Source: CADEED01 sp039930985 (GTDB taxonomy: Bacteria > Pseudomonadota > Gammaproteobacteria > Steroidobacterales > Steroidobacteraceae). From it: a DNA stretch of 64,000 nt. A program made the position numbers and the translations under genes. Below, in pieces: positions 43,069-54,509 of this stretch (position 1 is its first letter; every line of letters starts with the position of its first letter). The notes beneath the pieces are model-generated. The model saw nothing but the letters and a program-made list of their open reading frames with translations, was not told the origin of the DNA and searched no databases. The DNA lies in contig JBDTSV010000157.1 of assembly GCA_039930985.1 (NCBI GenBank), positions 14,599-78,598 of the forward strand. Direction: 5' to 3'.

Positions 43069-44616
43069 GTGCGACCGCCGCTCAACATCGTCATCGTTGG
43101 TGGTGGCACGGCTGGCTGGATGACCGCCGCGGCCTTTGCCGCCGTGTTAGGCCAGCAGAAATGCCGCCTCCGGCTCATCGAGTCGAGCGAGATCGGCATT
43201 GTCGGCGTGGGCGAGGCCACGTTGCCGCACATCCGTTTCTTCAACAAGCGGATTGGCATCGATGAGCGCGAGCTCATGGCCAGGACCCAGGCGACGTTCA
43301 AACTCGGCATCGAGTTCGTCGACTGGGCACGCCTCGGCGACAGCTATATCCATCCATTCGGCGCTTACGGCTCGCGCATCGCCGGCGTGCCGTTCCACAA
43401 CTACTGGCTTCGCCAGCAGCGCGCCGGCGGCAGCTCGGCCATCGAAGACTTTTCGCTGGCCATCGTCGCTTCGCGAATGAACCGGTTCACGCTGCCATCG
43501 GAAGACACATCGGCCGTGCTGTCGACCTTCGGCTATGCGTTCCAGTTCGACGCCTCGCTCTACGCTGCCTACCTACGTGGCTTTGCGGAGCAGCGCGGCG
43601 TGCAGCGCACCGACGGCAAGATCGTCGATGTGCAGCTTCGCGGCACCGACGGCTGGATCGAATCGGTGAAGCTCGCCGACGGATCGACCGTGAGCGGCGA
43701 TCTGTTCATCGATTGTTCGGGATTCCGCGGGCTGCTCATCGAGCAGGCGTTGAAAACCGGTTACGACGAGTGGACGCGCTGGCTGCCCTGCGATCGCGCC
43801 GCTGCCGTACCCTGCGAAAACGCCGGACCGCTCACGCCGTACACGCGCGCCACCGCGCGTGAGGCAGGATGGCAGTGGCGCATCCCGTTGCAGCACCGGA
43901 CGGGTAACGGTTACGTCTACAGCAGCGGCTTCATCAGTGACGACGAGGCGGGCGCGAAGCTCATGTCCCGCTTGGGCGGGAAGGCATTGGCTGACCCGCG
44001 CTTCCTGCGTTTCACGGCCGGCCGCCGGCGCAAGACCTGGAACCGCAATTGCGTCGCCATCGGTCTGGCCGGCGGATTTCTCGAGCCGCTCGAGTCCACC
44101 AGCATTCACCTGATCCAGGTCGCGATCACCACGCTGATCGACTACCTGACGGACGCACCGCTGCAGGAGCAGGAGCAGGGGCAATTCGATCCGCGCACGG
44201 TCGAGGCGTACAACCGCTGGATCGAGATGGAATACGACCGCGTGCGCGATTTCCTGATCCTGCACTACCACGCGACCGAGCGTGACGACGCGCCCATCTG
44301 GAACTATTGCCGGACCATGGATGTTCCCGACAGCCTCAAGCACAAGATGGAACTCTTCCGGCAGCGTGCGCGCGTGGTCACATACAAGGATGGGCTGTTC
44401 CTCGAGCCGAGCTGGCTCGCCGTGTACTTCGGGCAGCGCGTCATGCCGCGCGGCTACGACCCGCTTGCCGATGCGGTCGATGGGGCGGCGCTCACGCGCA
44501 AATTGCAGCAGGTGCGCGAGCAGATCCACAACGCGGCATTGGCCATGCCCACGCACGAGGATTTTCTGCGCAGCTATTGTCCGGCCAAACCCATGGTCGC
44601 CGGAGCCGGCACTTGA
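43069..44616 (+). CDS. FAD-dependent tryptophan halogenase-like protein (first)
   Basis: A 515-aa flavin-dependent halogenase-family protein. FAD motif GGGTAGW (11-17), halogenase signature WQWRIP (268-273), Lys78 in ATFKLGIEF (the chloramine lysine of PrnA/RebH) and Glu342 in EPLESTSIH. All catalytic features of tryptophan halogenases are kept. The start is GTG at 43069 with GAGGAGG 8 nt upstream; an earlier TTG (43042) is rejected. The substrate may not be tryptophan: relatives beside TonB receptors act on unknown compounds. The stop overlaps the next gene (TTGA). Confidence 0.93.
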   Translation: MRPPLNIVIVGGGTAGWMTAAAFAAVLGQQKCRLRLIESSEIGIVGVGEATLPHIRFFNKRIGIDERELMARTQATFKLGIEFVDWARLGDSYIHPFGAYGSRIAGVPFHNYWLRQQRAGGSSAIEDFSLAIVASRMNRFTLPSEDTSAVLSTFGYAFQFDASLYAAYLRGFAEQRGVQRTDGKIVDVQLRGTDGWIESVKLADGSTVSGDLFIDCSGFRGLLIEQALKTGYDEWTRWLPCDRAAAVPCENAGPLTPYTRATAREAGWQWRIPLQHRTGNGYVYSSGFISDDEAGAKLMSRLGGKALADPRFLRFTAGRRRKTWNRNCVAIGLAGGFLEPLESTSIHLIQVAITTLIDYLTDAPLQEQEQGQFDPRTVEAYNRWIEMEYDRVRDFLILHYHATERDDAPIWNYCRTMDVPDSLKHKMELFRQRARVVTYKDGLFLEPSWLAVYFGQRVMPRGYDPLADAVDGAALTRKLQQVREQIHNAALAMPTHEDFLRSYCPAKPMVAGAGT

Positions 44617-46097
44617 ACGGCGTCGATCGCGTCGTCGTCAGCGGCACGGACGCGGTCGCGTGGCTGGCGGCCATGTCGCTGCATCGCGCCTTCCGTCATC
44701 GGTCGCTCGAGGTCGTGGTCGCTGACGGTGGCGCTGCGCGCGAGTCGCAAGGCGTTCGCTGGACGCTGCCGTCACAACGCGGCATGCACGCGCTGGTCGG
44801 CGTGCAGGAGCCGGATTTTCTGCGCCGCACTGGCGCCACTTACAAGCTCGCGAGCGAACACCTGGCTTGGCAGGGCGAAGGATCGCGCTTCCTGCATGCG
44901 CATGGCGACATCGGCACGCCCATCGGCGCTGCGCCTTTCTACAAATTCCTGTTGCGCGAGGCGATCGCAGGCCGACGCAGCAGCGCCGAAGACTATTCGC
45001 TGGCGGCCGCGGCCGCCCGGCTGGGCCGGTTCGCTCGACCGATGGGCGATGCCACCGACCTCACCTCGAGCTTCACGTACGGCTTTCATGTCGACGAGGC
45101 GGCCTACGTCGCCTACCTGCGCGAACACGCAATGCGCGCCGGTGTGCGTCGCGTCGAAGGCGCGATCGTCGGCATGGACGTCGCCGAGAACGGGCAAATT
45201 CGCGCGCTACGGCTGCAAGGCGGCGACATCGTCGCGGGAGATTTCTTCGTCGAGTGCGCCACACCACCGGACGAGTCCGGGCGCGACGACTGGTCGGCCT
45301 GGTTGCCTTGCGATCGGATGCTGTCTGCCGCGGCGCCGGCGCTCGCCAACCCGCCGCCCGTGACTCAAACCATCGCGGGTGCTTCCGGGTGGACCTGGCG
45401 TGTGCCGCTCGCCAGCGCGTCGGCGGTGGGTCATGTCTATGCCAGCGCATTCATCGATGACGCTGCGGCGCGCGCGCAGCTGCTGACTCTCGCGCCGGAC
45501 GCCGCCGAGCCGCGCGTGACCAGGTTTCGCAGCGGACGGCGCCACAGATTCTGGCAACACAACCGGGTGGCGCTCGGCGCAGCGGCGGTCGAGCTCGAGC
45601 CCCTGGCCGGTGCCGACCTGCATCTCGCGCAGATCGGCATCGCGACGCTCATTGAGCTCTTTCCGCTCGACGCGCACAGCACCGTTGAAGCTGTCGACTA
45701 CAACCGCGTCATGGGCGAACACGCCGACGCGCTGCGCGACTTCACCATCGCGCACTATCGTGCCGGCCGCGCGCGCCCCGGAGAATTCTGGAACGCGACG
45801 CGCGCCGCCCCACTGCCCGACACGCTGGCACACAAGCTCGACTTGTTCGGCGCGAACGGCCGCATTGACATACGCGACCACGAATCATTCGAAGAAGTCG
45901 ACTGGGCCTGGCTTCTGATCGGCTGCGGCAATATTCCGCGCGCACTCGAAATGCAGATGACCTTGCAGCTCGACTCCGTGACCCTCGAGCAGATGCTGCC
46001 GCTGCGCACGCAAATCGAACGGCTCGCGGCTTCGATGCCGCGCCACATCGAGTATGTTCGACACCAGGCATCCGCGCCGGCGCGCGGCAACGGCTGA
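44613..46097 (+). CDS. Degenerate tryptophan-halogenase-like protein (second, FAD motif lost)
   Basis: A 494-aa paralogue of its neighbours. The FAD GxGxxG is replaced by SGTDAVAW (10-17) and the GEAT segment is gone; the EPLES glutamate is Ala332 (EPLAGAD). Lys78 (ATYKLASEHLAW) and a variant of the halogenase signature, WTWRVP (260-265), remain. It is therefore unlikely to bind FAD in the usual way or to halogenate; a pseudoenzyme or partner for the flanking halogenases is plausible. Start TTG at 44613 overlaps the previous stop; no better start is visible. The next gene begins 15 nt after its stop. Confidence 0.88.
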   Translation: MNGVDRVVVSGTDAVAWLAAMSLHRAFRHRSLEVVVADGGAARESQGVRWTLPSQRGMHALVGVQEPDFLRRTGATYKLASEHLAWQGEGSRFLHAHGDIGTPIGAAPFYKFLLREAIAGRRSSAEDYSLAAAAARLGRFARPMGDATDLTSSFTYGFHVDEAAYVAYLREHAMRAGVRRVEGAIVGMDVAENGQIRALRLQGGDIVAGDFFVECATPPDESGRDDWSAWLPCDRMLSAAAPALANPPPVTQTIAGASGWTWRVPLASASAVGHVYASAFIDDAAARAQLLTLAPDAAEPRVTRFRSGRRHRFWQHNRVALGAAAVELEPLAGADLHLAQIGIATLIELFPLDAHSTVEAVDYNRVMGEHADALRDFTIAHYRAGRARPGEFWNATRAAPLPDTLAHKLDLFGANGRIDIRDHESFEEVDWAWLLIGCGNIPRALEMQMTLQLDSVTLEQMLPLRTQIERLAASMPRHIEYVRHQASAPARGNG

Positions 46098-46112
46098 CAG
46101 GATCATTGGCGA

Positions 46113-47636
46113 GTGAACAACCGGGTCAGGAAAATCGTGATCGTCGGTGGCGGCAGTGCCGGCTGGATGGCGGCTGCCTCGCTCGCCAAGGCGCTGGGTG
46201 GTGGCCAATACACCATCGACCTGGTGGAGTCCGAGGAAATCGGCACGGTTGGAGTTGGCGAGGCCACCATACCGTCGATCGTGGATTTCAATCGCTCGCT
46301 CGAGATCGACGAAGTCGAATTCGTCCGCGCCACGCAGGCGAGCTTCAAGCTCGCCATCGAATTCGTCGACTGGACCCGCCTCGGGCACTCCTACATGCAT
46401 CCCTTCGGGTTCTACGGCGTGCAGATGTCGGGAATCTACTTCCATCATTTCTGGCTGCGGCATCGCGCCCAGGGTGGAACCCTTACACAGGATGATTTCT
46501 GCTCGAACATCATTGCGGCGCGCGCCGGCAAATTCGGGCGTCCGCTCGCGACCGACCGATTGCCGGTGCCCAATCTCGCCTACGCGTATCACTTCGATGC
46601 GGGGCTGTACGCCGTCTTCCTGCGGAAGTTTTCCGAAGCGCTCGGCGTCAAGCGGCACGAAGGCCGTGTCGAGCACGTGCAGTTGCGCGCGACCGACGGA
46701 TTCATCGAATCGATCAAACTTGCGGACGGGCGCGTCATCGACGGCGATCTGTTCATCGACTGTTCCGGATTCCGCGGCCTGTTGATCGAGCAGGCGCTGC
46801 ACGCCGGTTATGAAGACTGGAGCGACTATCTACCGTGCAACCGCGCCATGGCGGTGCCCTGCGAACGCGTTGTCGCCACCACTCCCTACACGCGCTCCAC
46901 CGCGCGCGAAGCCGGCTGGCAGTGGCGCATTCCGCTGCAGCACCGCACCGGCAATGGGTACGTGTACTGCAGCGAGTACCTGGGCGACGATGAAGCCGCA
47001 GGCCTGTTGCTGACGCGGCTCGATGCGACTGCACTCGCGACGCCGCGGCCGCTGCGGTTCGTCACCGGGCGGCGCAAGGAAGTGTGGAAGAAGAACTGCG
47101 TCGCACTCGGGCTCGCCAGTGGCTTCCTCGAACCTCTCGAATCGACCAGCATTCACCTGGTGCTCGCGTCGATAGCGCGTTTGCTGTTCATGTTTCCGGG
47201 CGACGGGTTCGATGCAGCGACCATCGACAAATTCAACGCCATGGCGCGCGCCGAAACCGAGGAGATCCGCGATTTCCTCGTGATGCACTACACCGCCACG
47301 GAACGCGATGACACGCCGTTCTGGCGCCATTGCCGCGCGATCAGGAGACCCGACACGCTCAAGCAGCGCCTGGAAATGTTCGAGCGCAACGCCAACATCG
47401 TCGTGAGCGTGGGCGAGCTGTTCAGGGAGCCGAGCTGGCTCGCGGTGATGTTGGGGCAGGGCTTGCAGCCCAAGGCTTATCACCCGATCGCCGACATCAT
47501 TCCGGACGCGGAGCTCGCGCGACGGTTGGAGCTCATGAGCGGCGACGTGCAGAAACGCGTGCAGACATATCCCTCGCACGACGACTTCATCCGCGCCCAC
47601 TGCGCCGCGCCGCCGATGCCGGAGCGCACGGCGTGA
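46113..47636 (+). CDS. FAD-dependent tryptophan halogenase-like protein (third)
   Basis: A 507-aa halogenase with all motifs: GGGSAGW (12-18), Lys79 in ASFKLAIEF, WQWRIP, and Glu343 in EPLESTSIH. It is close to the first halogenase over its whole length (for example LFIDCSGFRGLLIEQAL in both), so the two arose by duplication. Start GTG at 46113, with only a weak ribosome binding site (AGGATC). The stop overlaps the next gene (GTGA). Confidence 0.93.
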   Translation: MNNRVRKIVIVGGGSAGWMAAASLAKALGGGQYTIDLVESEEIGTVGVGEATIPSIVDFNRSLEIDEVEFVRATQASFKLAIEFVDWTRLGHSYMHPFGFYGVQMSGIYFHHFWLRHRAQGGTLTQDDFCSNIIAARAGKFGRPLATDRLPVPNLAYAYHFDAGLYAVFLRKFSEALGVKRHEGRVEHVQLRATDGFIESIKLADGRVIDGDLFIDCSGFRGLLIEQALHAGYEDWSDYLPCNRAMAVPCERVVATTPYTRSTAREAGWQWRIPLQHRTGNGYVYCSEYLGDDEAAGLLLTRLDATALATPRPLRFVTGRRKEVWKKNCVALGLASGFLEPLESTSIHLVLASIARLLFMFPGDGFDAATIDKFNAMARAETEEIRDFLVMHYTATERDDTPFWRHCRAIRRPDTLKQRLEMFERNANIVVSVGELFREPSWLAVMLGQGLQPKAYHPIADIIPDAELARRLELMSGDVQKRVQTYPSHDDFIRAHCAAPPMPERTA

Positions 47637-48193
47637 CCGCGCCCACGCGCACCGCGAGCGTCGACGGACACGACATCTTCGTGTTCGACGGACTCGTACC
47701 GGCCGAGGAATCGGCGCGGTACTTCAAGGCGATCTCGCAGGCGTCGTTCACGCGCACGGAAAAGGCACGGCCGGAGTCGGTCGAATACCGGCATTGGGTG
47801 TGCGAGATGCCGCTCGAGAATCTGCCGCGCACCAGGCTGTGGCTGGCCACGGAAAAAGCGGTCACGGATGTGAGGCCGAACGAGCGCTTCCTGCCGTATC
47901 GCGTGTACACGAATTTCGCGGCCTTCGGCGACATCTTGTTGACTCACTTCGATGCGTTGCCGAACACACGCGAACTCACCGCACTGTGGTTCCTGTGCGA
48001 ACAATGGGACACGGAGTGGGGCGGCGAGACGCTGTTCTTCGATGCCGACGGCGACGCGCAGGTCGCGGTGTCGCCGAAGCCCGGGCGGCTGCTGTTGTTC
48101 GACGGTGCGATCCGTCATGCGGGACGGCCGCCCAATCGCAATTGCCCCGTGGCGCGTTACACCTTCGCTGTAAAGCTGCGCATCGCGCAGTAG
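47633..48193 (+). CDS. 2OG-Fe(II) oxygenase (prolyl-4-hydroxylase-like)
   Basis: A 186-aa oxygenase with the Fe(II) triad His105, Asp107 (THFDALP) and His162 (IRHAG), and Arg175 (ARYTFAV) for 2-oxoglutarate. This resembles prolyl-4-hydroxylase (P4Hc) proteins. Start GTG at 47633 overlaps the third halogenase stop, so it is translated with the halogenase genes. It probably hydroxylates the same substrate or a peptide processed by the locus. Convergent with yajQ (6 bp between stops). Confidence 0.9.
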   Translation: MTAPTRTASVDGHDIFVFDGLVPAEESARYFKAISQASFTRTEKARPESVEYRHWVCEMPLENLPRTRLWLATEKAVTDVRPNERFLPYRVYTNFAAFGDILLTHFDALPNTRELTALWFLCEQWDTEWGGETLFFDADGDAQVAVSPKPGRLLLFDGAIRHAGRPPNRNCPVARYTFAVKLRIAQ

Positions 48194-48199
48194 CGTTTC

Positions 48200-48688
48200 T
48201 CAGTCGCGGAAATTGTTGAACTGCACGGGGCGGTCCAGCTCCGCCTTGCGCAGCAGCGCCATGGCCGCCTGCAGGTCGTCGCGCGATTTCCCGGTCACGC
48301 GCAACTTGTCGCCCTGGATCGACGCCTGCACCTTGAGCTTCGATTCCTTGACGAGCTTCTGCAGCTTCCTGCCGGCATCCGCGTCGATTCCATGGCGCAG
48401 CACGATGTCCTGGCGCGCCTCGGCGAGGTTGCTGACGGCATCTTTTTTCTCCAGGCAGCGCACGTCGATGCCGCGTTTGCCCAACCGCTGCGTGAGGATG
48501 TCGACCATCTGCTTGAGCTGGAACTCGCTCGGAGCCTTCAGGCTCACGGTCATGTCTTTTTCACTGAGCTCGAAGATCGCGCCGGTGTCCTTGAAGTCAA
48601 AGCGCTGCGTGAGCTCGCGATTCGCCTGGTCCACGGCGTTGGTGAGCTCATGACTGTCGAGTTCGGATACTGCATCGAAAGAAGGCAT
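48200..48688 (-). CDS. yajQ: YajQ family nucleotide-binding (c-di-GMP) protein
   Basis: A 162-aa UPF0234 protein. In Xanthomonas and Pseudomonas homologues bind cyclic di-GMP and influence gene expression and virulence; in others they bind nucleic acids. Family landmarks MPSFDAVSELDSHELTNAVDQ, TQRFDFKDTGA and DDLQAAMALLRK are intact. It is the last of three minus-strand genes with the DUF2780 and HerA-like genes. Confidence 0.95.
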   Translation of the reverse strand: MPSFDAVSELDSHELTNAVDQANRELTQRFDFKDTGAIFELSEKDMTVSLKAPSEFQLKQMVDILTQRLGKRGIDVRCLEKKDAVSNLAEARQDIVLRHGIDADAGRKLQKLVKESKLKVQASIQGDKLRVTGKSRDDLQAAMALLRKAELDRPVQFNNFRD

Positions 48689-48705
48689 GGTGGGTTCCTG
48701 GCAGC

Positions 48706-49089
48706 TTAGCCGCGCAACGTCTTCTCGAGCCTGGACACCACGTCTGGACCCACCTTGCTGTGCAGGAAGTCCAGGATGACCGGCACGAATTTCTTGGCAT
48801 CCTCGGCTTTGAGCCCGAGCTTGCCGAAGCCGCCGACCACGGTCGCGATGAGCGCGGCATTGCCGCCCATGGCGCTGGCGAGCCCGCCTAACATTCCGCC
48901 GAGTCCGCCGCCGGCCGCTGGCGCTTTCTTCATGAGGTCGCCGAGGCCCGGCACGCCGCCCAGCAGCTTGCCGAATTCCTCAGCGCCGAGCTTGTCCTTC
49001 GCGGCCTTGAACAGAACCGCCGCGCCGCCTTCGGCCTGCGGCATGCTGATGCCGAGGGTCTTGGTCAGCTGATCGATGAGTTCTTTCAT
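48706..49089 (-). CDS. DUF2780 family (VcgC/VcgE-like) protein
   Basis: A 127-aa protein with an N-terminal helical start MKELIDQLTKTLGIS and a Gly/Ala/Met-rich middle (PAAGGGLGGMLGGLASAMGG), then VPVILDFLHSKVGPDVV. DUF2780 members are small, poorly characterised and often exported or membrane-associated; the Vibrio VcgC/VcgE names have no known biochemistry. No signal peptide is obvious. The ATG at 49089 has GGGGA upstream, replacing a 30-codon-longer frame. Confidence 0.8.
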   Translation of the reverse strand: MKELIDQLTKTLGISMPQAEGGAAVLFKAAKDKLGAEEFGKLLGGVPGLGDLMKKAPAAGGGLGGMLGGLASAMGGNAALIATVVGGFGKLGLKAEDAKKFVPVILDFLHSKVGPDVVSRLEKTLRG

Positions 49090-49108
49090 GATTTTCCCCG
49101 TGGTTGGT

Positions 49109-51520
<2,412 letters not shown>

Positions 51521-51575
51521 GTTTGTTGACGGGCCGGAGTGCGGCCTCGTCACCTTTGAGATTTTGGTGGCGATT

Positions 51576-53669
51576 CTAAAGGATAAATTCGCGCCCACGC
51601 AGATTGTCGAATTCGGGGTCGACGAGCACCAGCGCGCCGGTGAGCGGCGGCAGCAGGCCGCGCATGGCCGCGAGTTCCCGCAATAGACGGATCGCGCCAG
51701 CAGTGTCGCCAGCCGCCTGCGCAAGGTCGACTTTCGCGCGGGTGCAGTCGGCGATCAGCGATTCGCGCCGCGGGTGGGCAGCGAGCTGCAGACAACGATC
51801 GGCGAGTGTGACGGCGGCCTGGTGGTCGCCGAGCCGCGCGCGAACGATCGCGAGTTCTCCGGTGAGAACAGGGTTCGCCTCCTGATGCGCAAGCTCGGCC
51901 TCGAGTTCCGCGCGGGCGGTCGCATAACTCGCATGCGCTCCTTTCGCATCACCCGCCAACCTCTGAGCGTCCGCGAGCCAGCGGCGTACCACGCCGCGAC
52001 GCGTGCCGAGCGCGTCCGCGTGCTCGAGATATTTTCCGAGCAGCGCCACGGCGGCGGTCGGCTTCCGGTCGAGCTGGTACTGCCGGCTCAGCGCTCGCAG
52101 AGTTCGCCAGTCACCCGGCGCGGGCGTGAGCGATTGCAGCAACGCGCGCGCGCGATCGAGCTCGCCGCGTGCCTGATAGATCGTCGCGTCGATCGTGAGG
52201 ATGCCGGCGTCTCCAGGCAGCAGTTCGAGCGCGCGATCGCACGTCTTGGCGGCCAGATCCAGTTTGCGCGCGGTGAGATAGTCGAGGCAGACCAGAGATT
52301 GTCGATAGGGGTTCAGCGGGTCGAGCGCCAGCACCCGCCGCGCGTAGTCGGCGCTTCGATCCATCTGGCCGAGCTCGTGCGTCAACTGCGCGAGCCCACT
52401 CGCGGCGTCCGCGCTCTGCGGCGCGCGCGCCTCGAGTTCGAGCATCGCGCTCTCCGCGGCCGAATAGTCTCCTTCCACGACGAACAGGTAGTACGCACGA
52501 GCCGTCAGCGTTTCGATGAGATCGGGCGCCAGCCGCGTCGCTTCCGCGAGCGCCCGCTGCGCCGCGACGCGCCGGCTCTCCGACCGGTCGTACGCCAGTG
52601 AGAAGAAATTGGCGTGCCGCCGCGACAACTGCGCCCAGGCAATGGCGAATCCGGGATCGAGCCGCACCGCTTCCTCATACGCGTCAATGGCGGCGCGGAT
52701 CTCGTATTCCGTGCGCGTGGTGCGCTCGGCGAAGGCCCGTGCGCGCAGGTAGTACTCGTAGGCCGCCGGATTCGCCGTGGGCGGCCGCGTGATCGCGCTG
52801 CGCTCCTGCGCCGTGAGGCGCGCTTCGAGCGCGCGCGCCACGGACTGCGCGACTTCGCTTTCGATGGCGAACACGTCGACGGCGCTGCGCTCGTAGGTCT
52901 GCGCCCATAGTTGCCGGTCCGCAACCGCGTCGATCAGCGTGACGTTCACGCGTACCGTGTCGCCAGCGCGCTGTACGCTTCCCCCGAGTAGATAGGACAC
53001 GCCGAGGCTGCGGCTGACCGCGGGCATATCGATCGCGCCGTGCGCATAGCGCGCCGTTGCCGTACGCGACAGCACGCGCAGATCGGCGATGCGCGTGAGC
53101 AGTGTGAGGATTTCATCCTGGATGCCGAGCGCCAGATAGTCATCGGCGCGCGCCTGGCTCCGATTCTCGAATGGCAGCACCGCGATCGAGCGGTCCGCGG
53201 GCACCTGCCCACGCGGCCACCAGAACAGGAAGACCGCCGCCAGTAGCGCGACGATCAGGGCGATTGGCAGACCCCAGCGGCGCCCGAGGCCGTCGGCGAC
53301 TTTGGCAACGCGAGCCGGATTTGCGGGCTCAGCGGCGAGCGCCCGTACGGACGCGACGAACCGATATCCGCGCCCGGACTCGGTGACGAGAAAGCGATTC
53401 TCGCCGGGACTCTCCACCAATGCCTTGCGCAGCGCACCGATGCACTGATTGAGATTGTTCTCCTCGACCACGGTGTTGGGCCACACCGCCGCCATGAGCT
53501 GGTTCTTGTCGAGTAGCTCGCCCGGATGCCTCACGAAAAAGAGCAGCAGCTCGAACGCGCGCGAGGGCAGTGCGATCCGCGTTCCATCGACCGCGAACAG
53601 CACGCGCTGAGCAGGATCGACGCGGAAGCCACCCGTTTCGTAAACCTGTGTCGAGTCGGCCTTGTCCAT
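51576..53669 (-). CDS. CadC-like membrane-bound regulator with TPR repeats
   Basis: A 697-aa protein: N-terminal OmpR/PhoB-type winged helix (about 10-105, with NNLNQCIGALRKAL), one transmembrane segment (about 132-150, LPIALIVALLAAVFLFWW), a TolB-like segment (SIAVLPFENRS) and a long helical TPR/adenylate-cyclase-associated-like region to the C-terminus. It resembles CadC/ToxR regulators in which a periplasmic domain senses a signal while the cytoplasmic winged helix binds DNA. Located divergently from a membrane protein gene; three phased TTTCAGA-like repeats lie in the gap. Confidence 0.9.
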   Translation of the reverse strand: MDKADSTQVYETGGFRVDPAQRVLFAVDGTRIALPSRAFELLLFFVRHPGELLDKNQLMAAVWPNTVVEENNLNQCIGALRKALVESPGENRFLVTESGRGYRFVASVRALAAEPANPARVAKVADGLGRRWGLPIALIVALLAAVFLFWWPRGQVPADRSIAVLPFENRSQARADDYLALGIQDEILTLLTRIADLRVLSRTATARYAHGAIDMPAVSRSLGVSYLLGGSVQRAGDTVRVNVTLIDAVADRQLWAQTYERSAVDVFAIESEVAQSVARALEARLTAQERSAITRPPTANPAAYEYYLRARAFAERTTRTEYEIRAAIDAYEEAVRLDPGFAIAWAQLSRRHANFFSLAYDRSESRRVAAQRALAEATRLAPDLIETLTARAYYLFVVEGDYSAAESAMLELEARAPQSADAASGLAQLTHELGQMDRSADYARRVLALDPLNPYRQSLVCLDYLTARKLDLAAKTCDRALELLPGDAGILTIDATIYQARGELDRARALLQSLTPAPGDWRTLRALSRQYQLDRKPTAAVALLGKYLEHADALGTRRGVVRRWLADAQRLAGDAKGAHASYATARAELEAELAHQEANPVLTGELAIVRARLGDHQAAVTLADRCLQLAAHPRRESLIADCTRAKVDLAQAAGDTAGAIRLLRELAAMRGLLPPLTGALVLVDPEFDNLRGREFIL

Positions 53670-53678
53670 GCCCTTGGT

Positions 53679-53717
53679 TTTCAGATCGTTTCAGAAGGAT
53701 TCATTCGCGTTTCAAGA
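53679..53717. promoter_or_regulatory. Phased TTTCAGA-type direct repeats at the CadC-like / membrane protein promoter
   Basis: TTTCAGA at 53679-53685 and 53689-53695, and TTTCAAGA at 53710-53717. The steps are 10 and 21 bp, about one and two helical turns, so all face the same side of DNA. This layout suits a dimeric winged-helix regulator such as the adjacent CadC-like protein, but no binding data exist. Confidence 0.4.
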
Positions 53718-53778
53718 CCGTTCGGCCCCACTAGCGCGATTGTCCGCCACGCCCACTCAGCCCGACGAAGTGAAACCA

Positions 53779-54504
53779 ATGAACGCATCCCTGTCCAGCA
53801 CTCGCCTTCGCCCGTCAATAGTCATCCCGCTCGCGCTGCTGATGGCGGCAATCGCCGTGGTCGGCTTCTGGCATACCTATTTCGGGGCTTTGTTCGCCGG
53901 TCACTCGCAAGCGCAGTGGTTGTTCCATGTGCACGCCGCCATCTTCATGGGCTGGATTGGCCTCGTGATGCTCCAGGCCTGGCTGGCGATGAGCGGGCGA
54001 ACGGCGCTGCACGTGAAGGTCGGGCGGCTAGGCATGATTTACGGTGCGGCGCTGATCGTCTTCGGCCTCACCTTTTCGCTGATCGTACTTTCCCAGCGCA
54101 TCGCCGCGATCGGCGTGGATGGCGTGAAAGGACAGTTCCTCGTTCCGCTGACCGACATGGGGACGTTCAGCATCTTCCTCATTGGCGCATGGCACACCCG
54201 CAAGCGACCGGAATCGCACCGGCGCTTCATTCTGCTCGCCACCAACACCCTGCTCATTGCCGCCGTGGGCCGACTCTTTGGCGGAACCGCGTCGATCGCT
54301 CTGCGCGACGTCATCCCGTTTCTCCTGGTCTGGCTCTCGCCCCTGTGGATAGCCATGACCTACGACGGACTGCGGCACCGGATGATGCACCCCGTTTACG
54401 CCTGGGGCGCCGTGCTATTGATCGTCTTGCGATACCGCCAGCTGCTGCGGGAGACCGACACCTGGATGTCGATCAGTCACTGGATTGCCGAGCGTCTCGT
54501 GTGA
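53779..54504 (+). CDS. Multi-pass membrane protein of unknown function
   Basis: A 241-aa protein with about six hydrophobic helices (PLALLMAAIAVVGFW, HAAIFMGWIGLVMLQAWLAM, GAALIVFGLTFSLIVL, IFLIGAWH, NTLLIAAVGRLFGG, IPFLLVWLSPLWIA). Three histidines in the first helices (FWHTYF, QWLFHVHA) could ligate metal or haem, as in some DUF2306-like proteins; this is a guess. ATG at 53779. Divergent from the CadC-like regulator and likely its target. Confidence 0.7.
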   Translation: MNASLSSTRLRPSIVIPLALLMAAIAVVGFWHTYFGALFAGHSQAQWLFHVHAAIFMGWIGLVMLQAWLAMSGRTALHVKVGRLGMIYGAALIVFGLTFSLIVLSQRIAAIGVDGVKGQFLVPLTDMGTFSIFLIGAWHTRKRPESHRRFILLATNTLLIAAVGRLFGGTASIALRDVIPFLLVWLSPLWIAMTYDGLRHRMMHPVYAWGAVLLIVLRYRQLLRETDTWMSISHWIAERLV

Positions 54505-54509
54505 GGCGC

